64,000 nucleotides of DNA from Topomyia yanbarensis (taxonomy: Eukaryota; Arthropoda; Insecta; Diptera; Culicidae). This document shows positions 12,210-25,257 of this stretch, piece by piece (within the stretch, counting starts at the first letter, position 1; the number at the start of each line of letters is the position of its first letter). The DNA lies in the NCBI RefSeq assembly GCF_030247195.1, contig NC_080672.1, positions 161,561,839 through 161,625,838 of the forward strand, in the 5' to 3' direction. The translations under genes and the position numbers were made by a program. Below the pieces are notes generated by a model that saw only the letters and a list, made by a program, of their open reading frames with translations, had not been told where the DNA came from and ran no database searches.

Positions 12210-12760
12210 TTTAGAATCATATTCAAAAAGAAAATTGTATTTATTGACTACAAATAGTAAGAATTATAAAAATATGTCAAAAGTTGTTGTTAGGAAAACT
12301 TTTTTATTGAAAGCTTCTCCATGATCCAAATACACTAAAAAAGCTGCTTTTATGTCTTTAAAACGATTAACATTAAATTTTTCACATTTTATGATGGGGT
12401 AACGCGAATAACTTTTAAACAGAGCATAATTACACGAATTAATTGTTTTGAAGTAGCAAAATTTCAAATATCTCGAAAACTATCGCATTTTGGAAGATTT
12501 TTGTTAAATGCATTTTGATTTTAAATGGTGCTTAGAATTATATTCTGTAATAAAATTACAATTTTGTATGTCAATTAGTATGAAATTTAAAAACATGTAC
12601 GAAGTTATTGTTAGAAAAACTTTTTTACCGATTTTTTCTCCATCATGCAATCACATTCAAAATGTTTCTTTTCTCTTTAGGTTTTTGGTAACAAAATATA
12701 AAAAATTTAAAAAATGGGTTTTTTCGCCATTTAAATTTTTATCATAAATTTTTGATTTTT
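12140..12760 (+). repeat. Two degenerate direct copies, period about 320 bp
   Basis: The run AAATATCTCGAGAAC, then AGAAAATTTTTGTTAA and GCATTTCGATTT at about 12150-12200, recurs in diverged form at about 12466-12520. A following block, GTTGTTAGGAAAACTTTTTTA (12286 onward), recurs at 12606 onward. The first copy overlaps the right palindrome arm. No product is encoded. Confidence 0.5.
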
Positions 12761-13670
12761 TGAAAAATAACACAACATTTCTTTCAGTGTATATTTTTGA
12801 CAGACAGAAGTATTCATTCCCTGTAACTTGTTCTCAGAGAGTTTTGCTGTATAAAATACAGTAATCGAACAAAAAAAATGAAATTCATACACGTAGAAAC
12901 GTTTACGCCCTTTTGAAAAATTGCTCTTGTATCAAAATATTCCAATTGCCAGAGAACATCATGGAGATTCATACAGTGAACACACTTGCAAAGTTTCGTT
13001 CGAATCGACGATGGTCATATTTTGCGGTCGGCCGGTTTCTCATGGAATCTTAGTTTAGCTAGATTATAGTTTGTTTGAATTGGTTTATGTGAATTGTAGA
13101 TCCATAGTCAGTATAACTAGCTATGTTTAACAAAAGTTTAACAAATTGCAGAGTTTATATAAATCTTATCATTCATTTTACGCTAATGCCGGCCTAATAA
13201 AAATAATAAGAGAGCGGACAGCTTAATTCAGTAATAATAATTATAGTCGTGGAAACGGTGAGCTTTGTCGAATGCAGGAGAGCGTGTAATTTTGACATCA
13301 TAACGGGGCTGGACAAATCAGATTTGGAGCCACTGGTCGCAATTATTCAACCATTAAGTCGTAATAAAATAAGTTGCCAGCTGACATTCCATCCGTTTCA
13401 TGTCACTTTAATCGACTCGGAAAATCTATAATAGAACTCGCAGGTGGGCTCCAGTCACTATATATGATAGGAGCTGTAGACAATAGGAAAGCGTTCATTA
13501 ATTTAGACAGTCGGTCAATTCATGCGGGATGATGCTTGTAAAAAGATGTATCAAGCTGACATTATGCAAGTTATAATGGAACGGCTACTACGAATCTATT
13601 CTAAAATCCATATAGCTAGTTTTCAGTGATGTGCCACCGATCCGGCCGTGTGTTGAAAACCGCACCCATT
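12761..13670. other. Non-coding or unassigned
   Basis: A 60-codon + strand frame at 13249-13431 (METVSFVECRRACNF...) has fairly even composition but no recognisable domain, splice context or poly(A) signal. It is not called as a gene. Nothing else could be supported. Confidence 0.4.
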
Positions 13671-13790
13671 GGGACCATTCATAAACCACGTAGACTCATG
13701 GTGGGACGGGTGGTCTAGCAAAAATCTATGCTGGTCTACAAGGGGAAAAGGGGAGTTATTACAAAAGTCTGCGTACATCATATTTTTCTT
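13671..13790. mobile_element. GGGACC-type MITE, single terminus
   Basis: GGGACCATTCATAAACCACG followed by TAGAC matches the terminus of the elements at 35076-35701 and 19822-20516. No matching right end was found nearby, so this is a truncated copy. Its further extent is unknown. Confidence 0.45.
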
Positions 13791-14182
13791 CTTCTCGTCA
13801 TTATAACTAAGATTGGGATTTAAAAAGAGTTCTGTTCAGCATACTAATTGATTCAGCTGGATATATTTATTAGGTTGGGGCACACTTGTATGGAAAAACA
13901 TAAACTTGGCCGCATCAAGTCAGCACCAAACTTTTTTGGTTTAATTTATGGTCACAAAAGCTGTGCAAAATTTGGGGTCGACTGGTTGTGACCCGGTGTA
14001 GCGCATTGCGATTGAAATTTGTATGGTATTTCGTATGGAAATACATGCTTTTCGCCTTTTCATTTCTAGAGATCCTAGATTCACCTGAAGAATGCAATCT
14101 ATAATGTATATGCAGTCCAGGATATCCCTAACAACTTTGTCGAAGGAAGTATGGTGCTAAAATGTTCCTGAAACGGGCCCTT
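13791..14182. other. Non-coding, no recognised gene
   Basis: Nothing recognisable lies between the MITE terminus and the dispersed repeat. A 60-codon minus-strand frame has no domain. Confidence 0.45.
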
Positions 14183-14352
14183 TTGATATCCCTGCGTGAA
14201 CTTGAAAGAAAACGAAAATCAATTCATGCCCGTTGCGATGAATGAAATTTTTGGTTCGTTTCCCTCGTCATTCGTTCTCCCGACGCAGCGCATTCAGGTA
14301 CGGACATGTTTGGTTTACGAAGCAAACTGAATTTTGTTTCTATGCTAGCTCT
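14183..14352 (+). repeat. Dispersed repeat, copy 2 (pairs with 2153-2340)
   Basis: It begins CCTGCGTGAACTTGAAAGAA and ends at CTATGCTAGCTCTGA, parallel to the copy inside the 1777-5061 hAT element. Here no CAGGG ends are visible, so it is an independent fragment of the same sequence family. Confidence 0.65.
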
Positions 14353-14833
14353 GAGGGGAATTATTGACCAAAGGTGCCTCAGATATAGATTACGCAGTTC
14401 ACTTATTCTTGAAAATGTAGAAGATGCTAACTTCTGCCTTTAAATTGTCCACATAAAAACAAATGAATGCTTTGGTTGGTGAATGAATTTATATTTCCTC
14501 TGCAGTCAAGCATTCGATTCTGCATGAAATTTCAGTCGGTTGGAATGTTAATGAATGCGGGAGGCGTTGAATTTGAATGTCGGTTTCGGTAAATGCAAGC
14601 AGAAATAGGTAACTGGTTTTGAAATTTCGGAACACTGGCTCCAGTAAGGCTCGAAAAGTGTTTGCTAGTTCAGGGAATCTGCCATGTTGGTGTAGGATGG
14701 TCATGCTTAGCCCAAACTTGGATTAGTTATGGCAATATATCTTTTCAAATATTCTTGAGTGACTTACTTTGAAAAAAACGTATTCCGCTTTACAGTAAAG
14801 GGAACCAGGGGCTATTAAGACCCAGGATGTAAT
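14353..14833. other. Non-coding, no recognised gene
   Basis: Minus-strand frames of 62-71 codons show no recognisable domain. The right edge carries the left target duplication of the adjacent SINE. Confidence 0.45.
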
Positions 14834-14994
14834 AGGGGTGGGTGTAGCGTAGTTGGTAAATCGATTGCCTTGAATGCAGCGTACCTGGGTTCGAGTCCTG
14901 ACCCCGCACATAGGGTTAGAAATTTTTCACAAGAGATTTTTCTAACCCGAAGAGGCGAATGACCTCAAGGTTAAAACATCTATAATCAAAAAAA
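14834..14994 (+). mobile_element. tRNA-derived SINE with target-site duplication
   Basis: A polymerase III box A (TAGCGTAGTTGG, 14845-14856) and box B (GGTTCGAGTCC, 14888-14898) are correctly spaced for an internal tRNA-type promoter. The body continues with GGGTTAGAAATTTTTC, AGAGGCGAATGACCTCAAGG and an A-rich end. The flanks carry an 11-base duplication with one mismatch, CAGGATGTAAT (14823-14833) and CAGGGTGTAAT (14995-15005). It resembles the Feilai-type SINEs of Aedes; that family name is inferred from memory and not checked. It encodes no protein, so a non-LTR element would have mobilised it. Confidence 0.85.
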
Positions 14995-15005
14995 CAGGGT
15001 GTAAT

Positions 15006-15573
15006 TCAGACCCCTTCAAATTTCTCAGAAAATTGCAAGACTTTCTGGATGTCGTACATATTCGTGGAATCGCCATTCTGAAACATTAATTTTGAGAAAA
15101 AATCTCATTCTTCAATTTTATTAGAAAGGAATTGCAACGTGTTTCATTTTTTACTATTCTCAAAGCAAAAATTGCACAATCGTGATTGAAGTAACAAATA
15201 AAAGTGAAAAATTAACAGGTAAGTAGTTTGGAAAGTTTGAGGCTCCTATTTTATGGAAGGATTTTTGTTTGGGCTGAAACACAGATATTTTCAACACGCT
15301 CACCACTTTTGTGCGAAATAAGCGTATAGAGGTATTAACACCGCCTATTCCATCAACCACCATTCAGCGGTGGTGTGGCGTGCGTCGGCGCACACAATTG
15401 TCACGCCACAGCTGAGAAAATTCAAGATGCGCTAATCGATAGCTGTGATAACCCAAATAAATTTAATTGCAACATTAATATTGAAATATGTTATCCTTCG
15501 TTCATTGACTTCACTGTTCATACAAACAACCAGTTTGGCTCCATCAAAAGTTTTCTGGAACAATGACATAGTA
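15006..15573. other. Non-coding, GC-richer patch
   Basis: Around 15340-15420 there is a short GC-richer stretch with small palindromes (CCACCATTCAGCGGTGG). No coding exon or RNA gene could be supported. Confidence 0.4.
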
Positions 15574-16020
15574 GGGGAATTACGGGTAAACCCGACACCT
15601 TGGGTAAAACCGACACTGTTGGTAAAACCGACATCCCGCAACTTTCACTAGAAACCAAATGTTTATTCATTTCATAATGACAGTTTATTATTATTACGAT
15701 TACGTAGAGCTTTTTAAGACAAATTGAATTCACATTAGTACGTCAAATGTCACAAAAATAAACAAAACATACGACAGCAGCGTTCATGCTCGTCTGGATG
15801 TTAGATTTTGTTGGTTTAACTTCTTTATTGAACAAACGCTTTTCAAATCACTACTTTTTAGTACCCATTATTATCGGGCTTTCATATGATAAGCTGGGTG
15901 CATTGAAGACGATTTTGAGATACTCAATATTTTTAATAGCTTTTTTATAAAACTTTCGCTGTTGGGGTAAACCCAACACCCTTTGGTTGGGGTAAGACTG
16001 ACACGTTGTGTTTTTGTTGA
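15574..16020 (+). repeat. Repeated GGTAAAACCGACAC motif region
   Basis: Starting TAGGGGAATTACGGGTAAAC, the motif GGTAAAMCCGACAC occurs three times in a row at about 15586-15632. It returns twice, in the same orientation, at about 15964-16010 (GGGGTAAACCCAACACC and GGGGTAAGACTGACACG). This resembles the motif-repeating TIR elements elsewhere in the window. Because the right-hand copies are direct and not inverted, the element boundary could not be fixed. Confidence 0.45.
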
Positions 16021-17107
<1,087 letters not shown>

Positions 17108-17990
17108 TTTTGTATATTATCCTATATGAGAAGGGCAAAAAAGTGCCAAAGTTCAAGAAAGTAATTTTTTTTAGATATCATCAAATCTTCAAGACATTTG
17201 TCATAATTTTTTCAGCTTTGTTCATATAAAATCCGACATAGATGGCTAATGTGGTAAAAACTACTTTGATTGGTTATTAGTTTTCTAGACCTGCAAATTC
17301 ATGTAATTTTGTTCCCATTTTAATAAGTTTTGAATCGTTTTGATTCCTTGGTGTTACCATACACCAAAGAAATAATGAAATTTAAGCGACATGTAAATCA
17401 ATATGAATGTAAACATACAAAACTTGAATAAGAATTTTGATTGAAAATTAAGTTGAATTCGATGCATTCAATGGGTGCATCAAAAAGCATATGATTTTAC
17501 ACGTTCGTTCGTGAGATATTACATGTCGATTACGTTACAGCAATATTGGATTAAAAATACATTAAAGTGCATTGGTATCCCGTTTAATTAAACAGTAATT
17601 TTCAATCAACGTATAATATTATAATAAAATTCGTTGAAGATTGCACGACAAGTTGTGTGTATTTGTGGTGGAACTTAATTTTACATTTATAGTCATGCTC
17701 CAAATATGTGCATGAAAATGAATTTAAAATCACAAAATATTTTTTTCTGCGCAGTTTATATGAGAATTTACTATGTGACTGCACTCTCCAACACGTAACT
17801 CCGGAACCGGAACTCTGATTGGCAAAAACTGAGTATATGGGAGAGTTATACCGTTCATTTGAAACTAAGTTTGTGCAAACCGGTTCAGCAATCTCTGAGA
17901 AAACCACACTTAAACAGACACATAAACGGATGTTTTCCGATCTCGAGCTTTTTCTTCGTTCAGTATAAATATCGCGAACTGAAGAATCCA
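17108..17990 (+). repeat. Composite CCGGAAGTCGG repeat family, diverged copy
   Basis: It begins with a tail module (CCTATATGAGAAGGGCAAAA). A unit follows with GATGGCTAATGTGGTAAAA, then GTAACTCCGGAACCGGAA, TTCATTTGAAACTAAGTTTG and ATCTCTGAGAAAACC. These match, in order, the copies at 44053-46459. The final GATCTCGA block is degenerate and the CA/TACA microsatellite is missing or decayed to CACATAAACGG. A minus-strand frame of 129 codons (17602-17991) is a by-product. Confidence 0.65.
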
Positions 17991-18986
17991 AAGTGTGAAG
18001 CCAAACATATTATTCCGTAGTTCACTCTTCAAACTTTTGCATTTTTGATGAATAATCTAGAAAACAATTGTGTTAAACTGTTGGCCTAAAGTTTTACTAA
18101 TTCTTTCGAAACAGAACGCAAATCTGATTTCCGATAGGAAATTCACTGGTTGACATAGTTCACATTGATCGACATGCCTGTATATTTGGATAAATGCAAA
18201 ACAGTCGGCATCGCTACCTGATGCGCAACAGAAAGTGTAAATTGGTCCTAATAAATCAGTTTTGTTTGTATATTCAGAGTACAAACAGCATATCGAAACA
18301 AGCATCTACCAGGTATTCATCGCCGAATAGAATGTTGTAGAACCTGTTAAAACTCAACCCACATAGAGTCGCATACGCTGGTGTACAGCTGCTCGTGCTA
18401 GGTTTGTATGTACCTAGGCACAGCAGAAATGATGCTGTTCTAATGTCTCGGCCAACATTACGACACAATCATGCTTCTTGATCAACCTCGCTGCACCTTC
18501 TACCGCGTCCCGCCTGGGCGGTGCATTGCTGCTCGAGAATAACGGGTAGACCGGTTTTTGTTCGCTACCGCTTAACCTGCACCACCACAAGAGGGAAAAA
18601 CGTCCTAAATGTCACTGATTTACTACAATAACATTAGTTTTGGGAAGAATTCCAATTTTTTTTTAGACATGTAGATATAGGCTCTTGTGAACCGTTTCCA
18701 CAACTGTGCTTACTTCATAGATTACTCAACGTTCTACTGACTGATATATCAGTTGTATCTGTTTTGTCTACTACTACGTCTTTACGTACTAATACATCAG
18801 TTGTATTTGTTCTGTCAACAACATCAAAATTTCCAGTCAGTTTTTATTCAGTCTGTTTATTGTATAAACAGTTCATTACTTTGCGGTAGCTGGTTATATT
18901 CATCAATCAATCATTATTATAATAAATAACAAGGCGAACATATCTTGCGGTCAGCAAAAAATCGAAATTTTGTTTATTCTTCTATC
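17991..18986. other. Non-coding or unassigned
   Basis: Minus-strand frames of 82 and 64 codons (18057-18305 and 18274-18468) were not recognisable. A GC-richer patch at about 18480-18590 (CCGCGTCCCGCCTGGGCGG) stands out from the AT-rich surroundings. It could be a decayed exon or element, but nothing identifies it. Confidence 0.35.
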
Positions 18987-18990
18987 TTAA

Positions 18991-19188
18991 GGTTAGACAG
19001 AGAATGGGCAAAAATCGAAAAGGAAAAAAGCAGTTTTTTCCACACCGTGTGTTAGATCTTCATAAAAATCAATCAGCTTATGTAGAATGTTGTTACAGTA
19101 CTGCTAATTGAATTTTAAGAAGATCTAACACACGGTGTGAAAAAACAGCTTTTTTCGTTTTCGTTTTTTGCCCATTCTCTGTCCAACC
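18991..19188 (+). mobile_element. TTAA-flanked foldback MITE, copy 1
   Basis: The 198-bp unit folds almost end to end. The ends are GGTTAGACAGAGAATGGGC and its near complement GCCCATTCTCTGTCCAACC, and inner arms carry CACACCGTGTGTTAGATCTT and its complement. The loop includes GTAGAATGTTGTTACAGTAC. TTAA borders both ends (18987-18990 and 19189-19192). Two further copies lie at 37219 and 56979. Transcripts would form a long hairpin. Confidence 0.85.
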
Positions 19189-19192
19189 TTAA

Positions 19193-19821
19193 AGTTTAGA
19201 TTCTTAAGAATTTTATCTCAAATTTTTATAGAGATTGTAGCAATAGACGCAAAGTTATAACATTTTTTATCTTGCTCCCATACGGAGGCACAGCTTATAC
19301 TTGAAACATTAAACGCGATTATCTTAAAATCCTTTTTTCCAAACGTCTTTGCGATGACTACGATTGCCGAAAAAAGTTTTTAACCGATTTCAAAACTTTT
19401 TTTTAAATTGTTAATAATTTAACTACCGTGTCCTTGAACGATTCCATGTTTCCGTCCAAATTTTTGTATCGATGTTATGAATTTTTTAATATTTTTTTTT
19501 CATGTGAAGATAGTGTTTTTTGGAAAAATCGTTGAGCTTGTTGGACTGGAATCGTAGTCACAAGAAAAATCTTTGAAAAAACGCGTATCGCGGAAATTGA
19601 TATAACTTCGACAATTTCTACTATTTTGTCATGTTCTCAGGTGGATTGAAAGCGGTACAAATTGAACATTGTACTAGGTTGGACGTATGACAAGTATTTC
19701 ATAAAAATATGGCCACATACCTTTACAAAAATTTAAATCTTTCCCATTAACCCCTTAAGAAATCAAATTTGTTTATATTCTCATGATTTAAAATGCTTTA
19801 ACCTTTATGATTTTATGTAAA
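19193..19821. other. Non-coding, no recognised gene
   Basis: AT-rich with several T-runs. No frame, repeat or RNA could be supported. Confidence 0.5.
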
Positions 19822-20516
19822 GGTGCCGTCCATATACCACGTGGACAGCTTAAGGGGGGGGGGGGGGGGGTAGGGAGTACGGCAAAGTCCACCCTTGCCC
19901 ATAGAGAGGGGGGGTGGGGTTGATATGAGAATTGGACACGTTTACTCTTTACTATGTTTCTCTTTTTTAGAATGTAAACGAATTCGCACTATCATTGGCA
20001 AAAGCGCATGCTTGTTTCAATCCAATTTTTCTCAATAGTAAGAAACACTTAAATCGCACATACATGACCTCACGTAATTTTGATCTCAGAAACATTTGAT
20101 CCAATCTTTTGTAATTTCGGCGATTCCTATTATTTACTTCCAATTTGCGTTGTTATGATGGATGCGAAAATGTGCCTTTCAGGCACAAATTTTTTAGCAA
20201 CTTTATCTAAACTGATTTTGTTCAAAAATGTGATATTTTTACAAAAATAAAAAAAAACTAAGATTCTGAGGTTTAAACGAAATATATGTTTTAACATAGC
20301 ATTCAACATCAAAGTAGTTAAATACATTGGAAAAATCCATAATTTCTTGGAATTTAAAACTCTTTTATGAAATTACAGTACACAAAAGGGAAAATTTCAC
20401 GTGGGCATCGAGGGAAGGGGAAGGGGGGTACAGAGATTGTTCTCGCTTGTCCACGGAGGGGGAGGAGGGGGTCAAAAACCAAGGTATTTCTGTCCACGTA
20501 GTATATGAACGGCCCC
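19822..20516. mobile_element. GGGACC-type TIR MITE, about 695 bp
   Basis: The left end GGTGCCGTCCATATACCACG followed by TGGACAG is mirrored at the right by GGGGCCGTTCATATACTACG followed by TGGACAG. G-rich blocks lie just inside both ends, including a run of about 17 G at 19854-19870. No transposase is present. The family also appears at 13671, 34099 and 35076. The target duplication could not be resolved. Confidence 0.65.
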
Positions 20517-21920
20517 ACAAGCTGTTCTCATATCACTTCAATTTGTTCTTCAGGATCTAGTGAAAATATATGCTGAATACACATATACAATTAGATCAAA
20601 ACAAGCAAGCTTTGAGTAAAAATTACCATAGTTATGGAATTTGCATTTCGACTTCGTCTCATCAGAATCTGACACTAACTAGTGACAGGACTAGGCTAGC
20701 GCCGAATTAACGCTAGCTCCAAAAGTGAAAACACTATTTCTGTTCCTGAGTAAACTCCTAGCCCTGCAGGATGTCCCACAAGAAAAGGAGTTTTGACAAA
20801 GGAAGGCGTCTGATGTAGTGGGCAAAAAATCGACTTCTTTTTTATGCGCAAAACTTTTAGCATTGAACATCTAGAATAGTCCACCGCAATCCCGATGGCC
20901 ACGCCGAACTTTTTTTTGTTTTAAACATTCCTGCACTTATCGCGCGTATTTGCTGTGACAGGCGCAGATTTCAATCTATCGACAACTTTAAAAGCGTTTC
21001 TCTCGAAACCGCGTTTTCAAGAATACGATATGAGAATGTGCAGCATGTCGATGAACTACAGAAAATTGAATAAAAAAATTCTCCCTATTATTTTGAAGAA
21101 AAGTGAGCGAATTTTACAGTAAAATATGAGATTTTTTTAAAGCCATTTCCGAAACTCGAACTTTTTTCTAATATTTTTGGTTCATAGAGCAACTATAAGT
21201 ATAAGCTTTAGAAATCTTATCGAATTACCTGTATCAGACAATTTTTTCAAGAGTTATCGTGTTCACCGCGGCGCTCTTCGACGTGGAAATGGTTGGACGT
21301 CTACTCTTGGAAACAGAGTTAAAAATAATCGAAACTTCATTTTTGTCGGGTGAAAATGAACCTGTTGCGACTCGTGATGAATATAAAAGATACTCATTTA
21401 AAAGTTCGTGTTATTCATTCAATTGAATTTCGTACAATAATATTCATTTTACTAAATATCTTGGCGAATGTTATCGAAAGTTGATAAAGCAAATAAAACA
21501 ATAATTAACGTAGCTTTCATTGTGCCAGGGCCAGTTTTGATGCGTTTGATTCGTTCTTGCACGTTCGCTTCGTGCTATATTCGGAGACGAATTAAAACCT
21601 GCATAGAATGAATGGGTGTCTGGTTCAGTTGACGTTTTCGTTAGCGTTACTGAATATTGAAGATGAATACGGCTGAGTATAATTCAATGAATTTGAATAT
21701 TTGTAACTCTGCTTGGAATGCTAGTATGTGTGGCTCTGCGTGACTGAAAATATTTTTTTTCATGCACAATGAATGCAGAAATAAATCTTAACATTACACA
21801 AAAGATTCATTGTTGCCTTGTCTTCAAAATCGTGAAACAAAATAACTGTCGGTAACTGCACTTTACACCAAACGCCCCTCTTAAACTGATGGTGCCATGA
21901 AAATCAGATTTAAAAAAACA
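20517..21920. other. Non-coding, 1.4 kb without a recognised gene
   Basis: Reading frames are short and domain-free. A 68-codon minus-strand frame at 20696-20902 has no recognisable family. Repeated short C/G-containing words near 20690 (GCTAGCGCCGAATTAACGCT) form a small imperfect palindrome only. Confidence 0.4.
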
Positions 21921-22440
21921 CCCTATCTCGAAATATATAGAATCTACAAAGTTTGCACCTTCAGATGAAATATTTATAATAATATAAATTACAATTTTCT
22001 CGACGACACCATTTTTCTATCTAACGTTGTTAAAAAGTTAATAATAGCGACACTATAGTTTGATGAAATCCAATAAAACACTCTACACCAATTCCGAAGA
22101 AATTATAGCTTTGAAACGAAAGATAATAATTAATGCCATTTTTTTCATTTTCCGACCACATTTTTTCTCTTAATCTCATATTTCACGTCCAATTTAAAAA
22201 GTAGAGACATAACGCTTTCACTGCAATTTTCGAAAAATTAATACGCTCAACAATGAATATTCTTGCAAGAAACATATATTAGATAGAACATAGCCAAGTT
22301 CAGCAAGTATTTGAGCGGCACTAACCTTCAGGGACGATTGTTTGGGTCGAACCGTCAACATACACCACAATCCAACTAAAATTGATTTTATATCTAGTAC
22401 ACCGATATATGAGCTGCAACCGAACACTTCTAGATCGCGA
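21921..22440 (+). repeat. About 0.5-kb direct repeat, copy 1 (pairs with 26276-26800)
   Basis: Collinear words with the second copy include CTATCTCGAAATATA, ACAAAGTTTGCACCTTCAGA, GAAAGATAATAATT, TCACTGCAATTTTCGAAAAA, GAAACATATATTAGATAGAA and GTCAACATACACCACAATCC. Divergence is moderate. No product is encoded; the frames seen are short. Confidence 0.7.
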
Positions 22441-22929
22441 ATTGATCGAAGAGAAATTTCGAGTTTCCATAAGACACAAAATGTGGTTACCTCCCTTTGG
22501 ACATTAGCTAGTACTGGGTCCATGCTCAACTTGGATTGCTAATAGCAAAAAAAACTGAAAATAATTTTGTTACTATGTTTTAGATGCCGCAAGGTTCTAC
22601 TGTATCGATTTTGTTGGGTATTTTCGGCAAATTTAAGACTAAGAAAACGAAAGCAAATGAAATTGAAAGACGGCTAGGTATTCTAGAGTGAATCAGTTAT
22701 AAACTTAGAACGGAAAACTAGGACTAGGCAGGCTCATATGGACATGATCGAAAGGAAATGTGAAGAATCCTTTCCTTCTGCTAAGTGGGAGTTGGGCGTT
22801 GCACCCAAGTCTACCGCATGGTCATTGATAGAACATAACTCATCATCATGTTTTACCGCCGACGCCAAATTTCTCAAATGATATGCGTGGATTAGAACAT
22901 TTTAATTGAATTATAATTAGAAGATAGAT
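22441..22929. other. Non-coding, with an orphan exon-like ORF
   Basis: At about 22584-22691 a 35-codon frame (MPQGSTVSILLGIFGKFKTK...) follows a plausible acceptor (TATGTTTTAG). It contains a lysine-rich segment, but it has no recognisable family and no clear donor. It is recorded as possible exon material only. Confidence 0.25.
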
Positions 22930-23421
22930 TAGGGTGGGTGCTCCTATAGTTGAGGTGTACCAATAGTTGCAGTAGTGGGTTATACGCCTAACTAAGGTAC
23001 CAACCATCAACAAATATTTTTTTTATCGATTCATCGCACTAAAATTATGCGACAATAAAACTGTTATCCTTGAAATTTGCTCAAATAACTATTGAAAAAA
23101 ATGATTTTCTTAGAATTTTGAGCTCCCTTGCACCTATAGTTGATGTAGTGTACCTATAGTTGCAAGTCCCATAAGAAAGCAATGGGATTTGCAACAATAG
23201 GAACCGAAATTAGCGATTGCACCACTATTGGTACATGTGTTCCTATAGTGGTACAAGCGGTTTTGAATACATATATTGGTTATTAAGCCATCTTTATATT
23301 TTTCCTATGAAGTAGGGACTGAAAGCTTTCGTTTAATGTATTAACATTGCCCATAGGTCTATTAATCGATTTTTTATCAAAAAATTTCCTTAAGCTTGCG
23401 ACTATTGGTACATCCACCCTA
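22930..23421. mobile_element. TA-flanked MITE with repeated ACCAATAGTTGC motif
   Basis: The ends are TAGGGTGGGTGCTCC and, read inward from the right, TAGGGTGGATGTACC, with TA at both borders. The motif (A)CC(T/A)ATAGTTGCA or its complement occurs at least six times inside: near 22941, 22964, 23130, 23150, 23220 and 23400. The unit is about 492 bp with no coding capacity. Confidence 0.7.
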
Positions 23422-24018
23422 GAACATTTAAAAATGCAAAAAAAAATCAATTTCTGAGAAAAAGCGGGTTACCCCCTTCTGCACGCCAGCCATTCATATC
23501 TTTTTCTGTGTCTTCGGTGAAATTTTTGTTTTGCACAATCTTTTCGGTTGAAAAAATAATAGTCTTGATTGTGACCAGATTAGAAAAATCGGCTTTTTAG
23601 GCGAGTATGTCCAGGTTGGGACGTATGTGTCCAGGCAGAGATTACCAGCCTCACTAGTATTATACTAACATCAACTTTTTTATTAATTGAAATTATGATA
23701 CATAAGCTTTCCAAGTAGATGCAAATAATAAGATCACATTACGAATGATATAGCGTAGTATTCCGCTGATTTACCCCAATTGTTCTTCTCAGTTTCTGAA
23801 TCAACAATTGAAGCCTATCAACAAATTCGGTTTCATGGTTGGTTTTTGTTGCACAGACAAGTATACCGTCAAACGCTTGCAACACTTTTCAACTTCAAAG
23901 TGGTATAAATGAAAATGCTGAAACTTTAGAATAATACTCAACATGTACAAGCGCTAATGGGATTATGAAGAATATTAAATGCTACTTATCAAATCAAAGT
24001 ATCATTCTTTGTTTTCAG
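23422..24018. other. Non-coding, no recognised gene
   Basis: A direct echo, TATGTCCAGGTTGGGACGTA then TGTGTCCAGG (about 23604-23635), is the only structure seen. No exon could be supported. Confidence 0.4.
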
Positions 24019-25218
24019 GATGGCCAAAAATTATGCCTGTTGTAAGTATCCTTGCATATGGGGTTTCTAGCAACACATGAACTTCATTGAAGTCTAATGC
24101 AGTATATTTTTGTTTGCCTCTAGTAGAGTAGAATAGGGTCAAACAGGTATGGGGGTACAATAGGTATAGGGCATTATCTTTGCTATGTTATTGCTGAGGT
24201 CGCTCATCTTGTGTGAATTAGATACATGACAGAGAACATCGTTGACGACTGTCATTTAGGCTGTTACTGTGGATCAGCTGTATTAGTTACGGCGTCGTTC
24301 ATTTATTTATTTATTTTTCTGGTTTTGTTCCGCGAAAACGCATTGTTTTTCGATCTCAGTACAGTACACTTAATCAATATTAAAAAAAAATGTCAGGTGG
24401 GTTTTTTCTTACGTAAAAATTAATGCTGAACACGAGTTTTGAGCTGGCTTTTCGAAATTCTTGTTTTCGAAAATATACGGACATGAACATGAAACATGCG
24501 CTTGGGGGCACGATAGGTCAGCCGTTTAGGGGCACTACTGATCGTATCAGTAGTTTTGTTTTTTCAACATTTTCTTTCGCGGTTTCACGATTTTTCACAT
24601 TATTAGCCACTTCTCATCTTCTTACCTAAATAACGCCAATTTAATTTTTAAATAATCTGCAGTATTAATACTCTTCAACTAAAAGTTGAACCGGTGATTT
24701 TCCAGGCGTGTACATTGTTTAATTTATTCTCGAATATAGTGACTTATCGTATTTCCAGATTTTAAAAATATCGAAAAAAGTACCTTATTGGATTTAGCGT
24801 AAAAAATATTTCGCTGGACATAAAACCATTATTGCCAAAACGTTGCCAGATGTGTAACCTTTCCAACGAATACTTGTTTGTCAAAATCAGTGCAAAAATA
24901 CCACCGCACGAGCTCGCCATAGAAAACTGACCTACTTGACCCGCTCTACTCTACATTGACCAAATGTACTATAATTTGGACGTTTAATTTAAATTAATTG
25001 AATTACAAACAACGTGCTTGAATAGCTGTAATATTCGATTTTTTTTTCTAGATTTGGTCACAAAAGGAGGAAAGGAAGACTATCGGGGCTTTAACCCGTC
25101 ATTTCAGAACTACTATTTGCAAGTATTATCCATAGATCTGAAGTTATCGCAATTAACATTATTGGATTCCACCGCAACGGTGCTGCCAGTGATAGTTTCT
25201 GTGAACGGCGAAAACTAA
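24019..25218 (+). CDS. Putative two-exon 3' part of an unrecognised gene
   Basis: The terminal exon would be 25052-25218. A polypyrimidine tract and acceptor TTTTTTTCTAG precede an open frame (LVTKGGKEDYRGFNPSFQNY...) that ends in VSVNGEN and a TAA at 25216-25218, with AATAAA 40 bases later. A 23-base segment at 24019-24041 lies between TTGTTTTCAG and GTAAGT, and its length is in phase with the terminal exon. It would encode MAKNYAC, and the join would complete a tyrosine codon. The implied intron contains the TIR element at 24124-24953. I do not recognise the product and see no signal peptide or membrane segment. The exon pairing is an inference; chance splice-like signals in AT-rich DNA are the alternative. 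Confidence 0.3.
24124..24953. mobile_element. TIR element with repeated GGGTCAA/GGTA motifs, 830 bp
   Basis: The left end TAGAGTAGAATAGGGTCAAA is mirrored at the right by TAGAGTAGAGCGGGTCAAGT, read inward. The interior repeats related words: GGTATGGGGGTACAATAGGTA near the left, and GGGGGCACGATAGGTCAG then AGGGGCACTACTGATC near 24500. Two short reading frames (65 and 68 codons) are not recognisable. Confidence 0.65.
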
Positions 25219-25257
25219 ATATATCCTTGTTGTTTTAAAATATTATTGAAAACAGAT

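Noticed and set aside
13249..13431. 60-codon frame with protein-like composition
   Set aside because: Too short, no family recognised, and no exon boundaries that could be defended.
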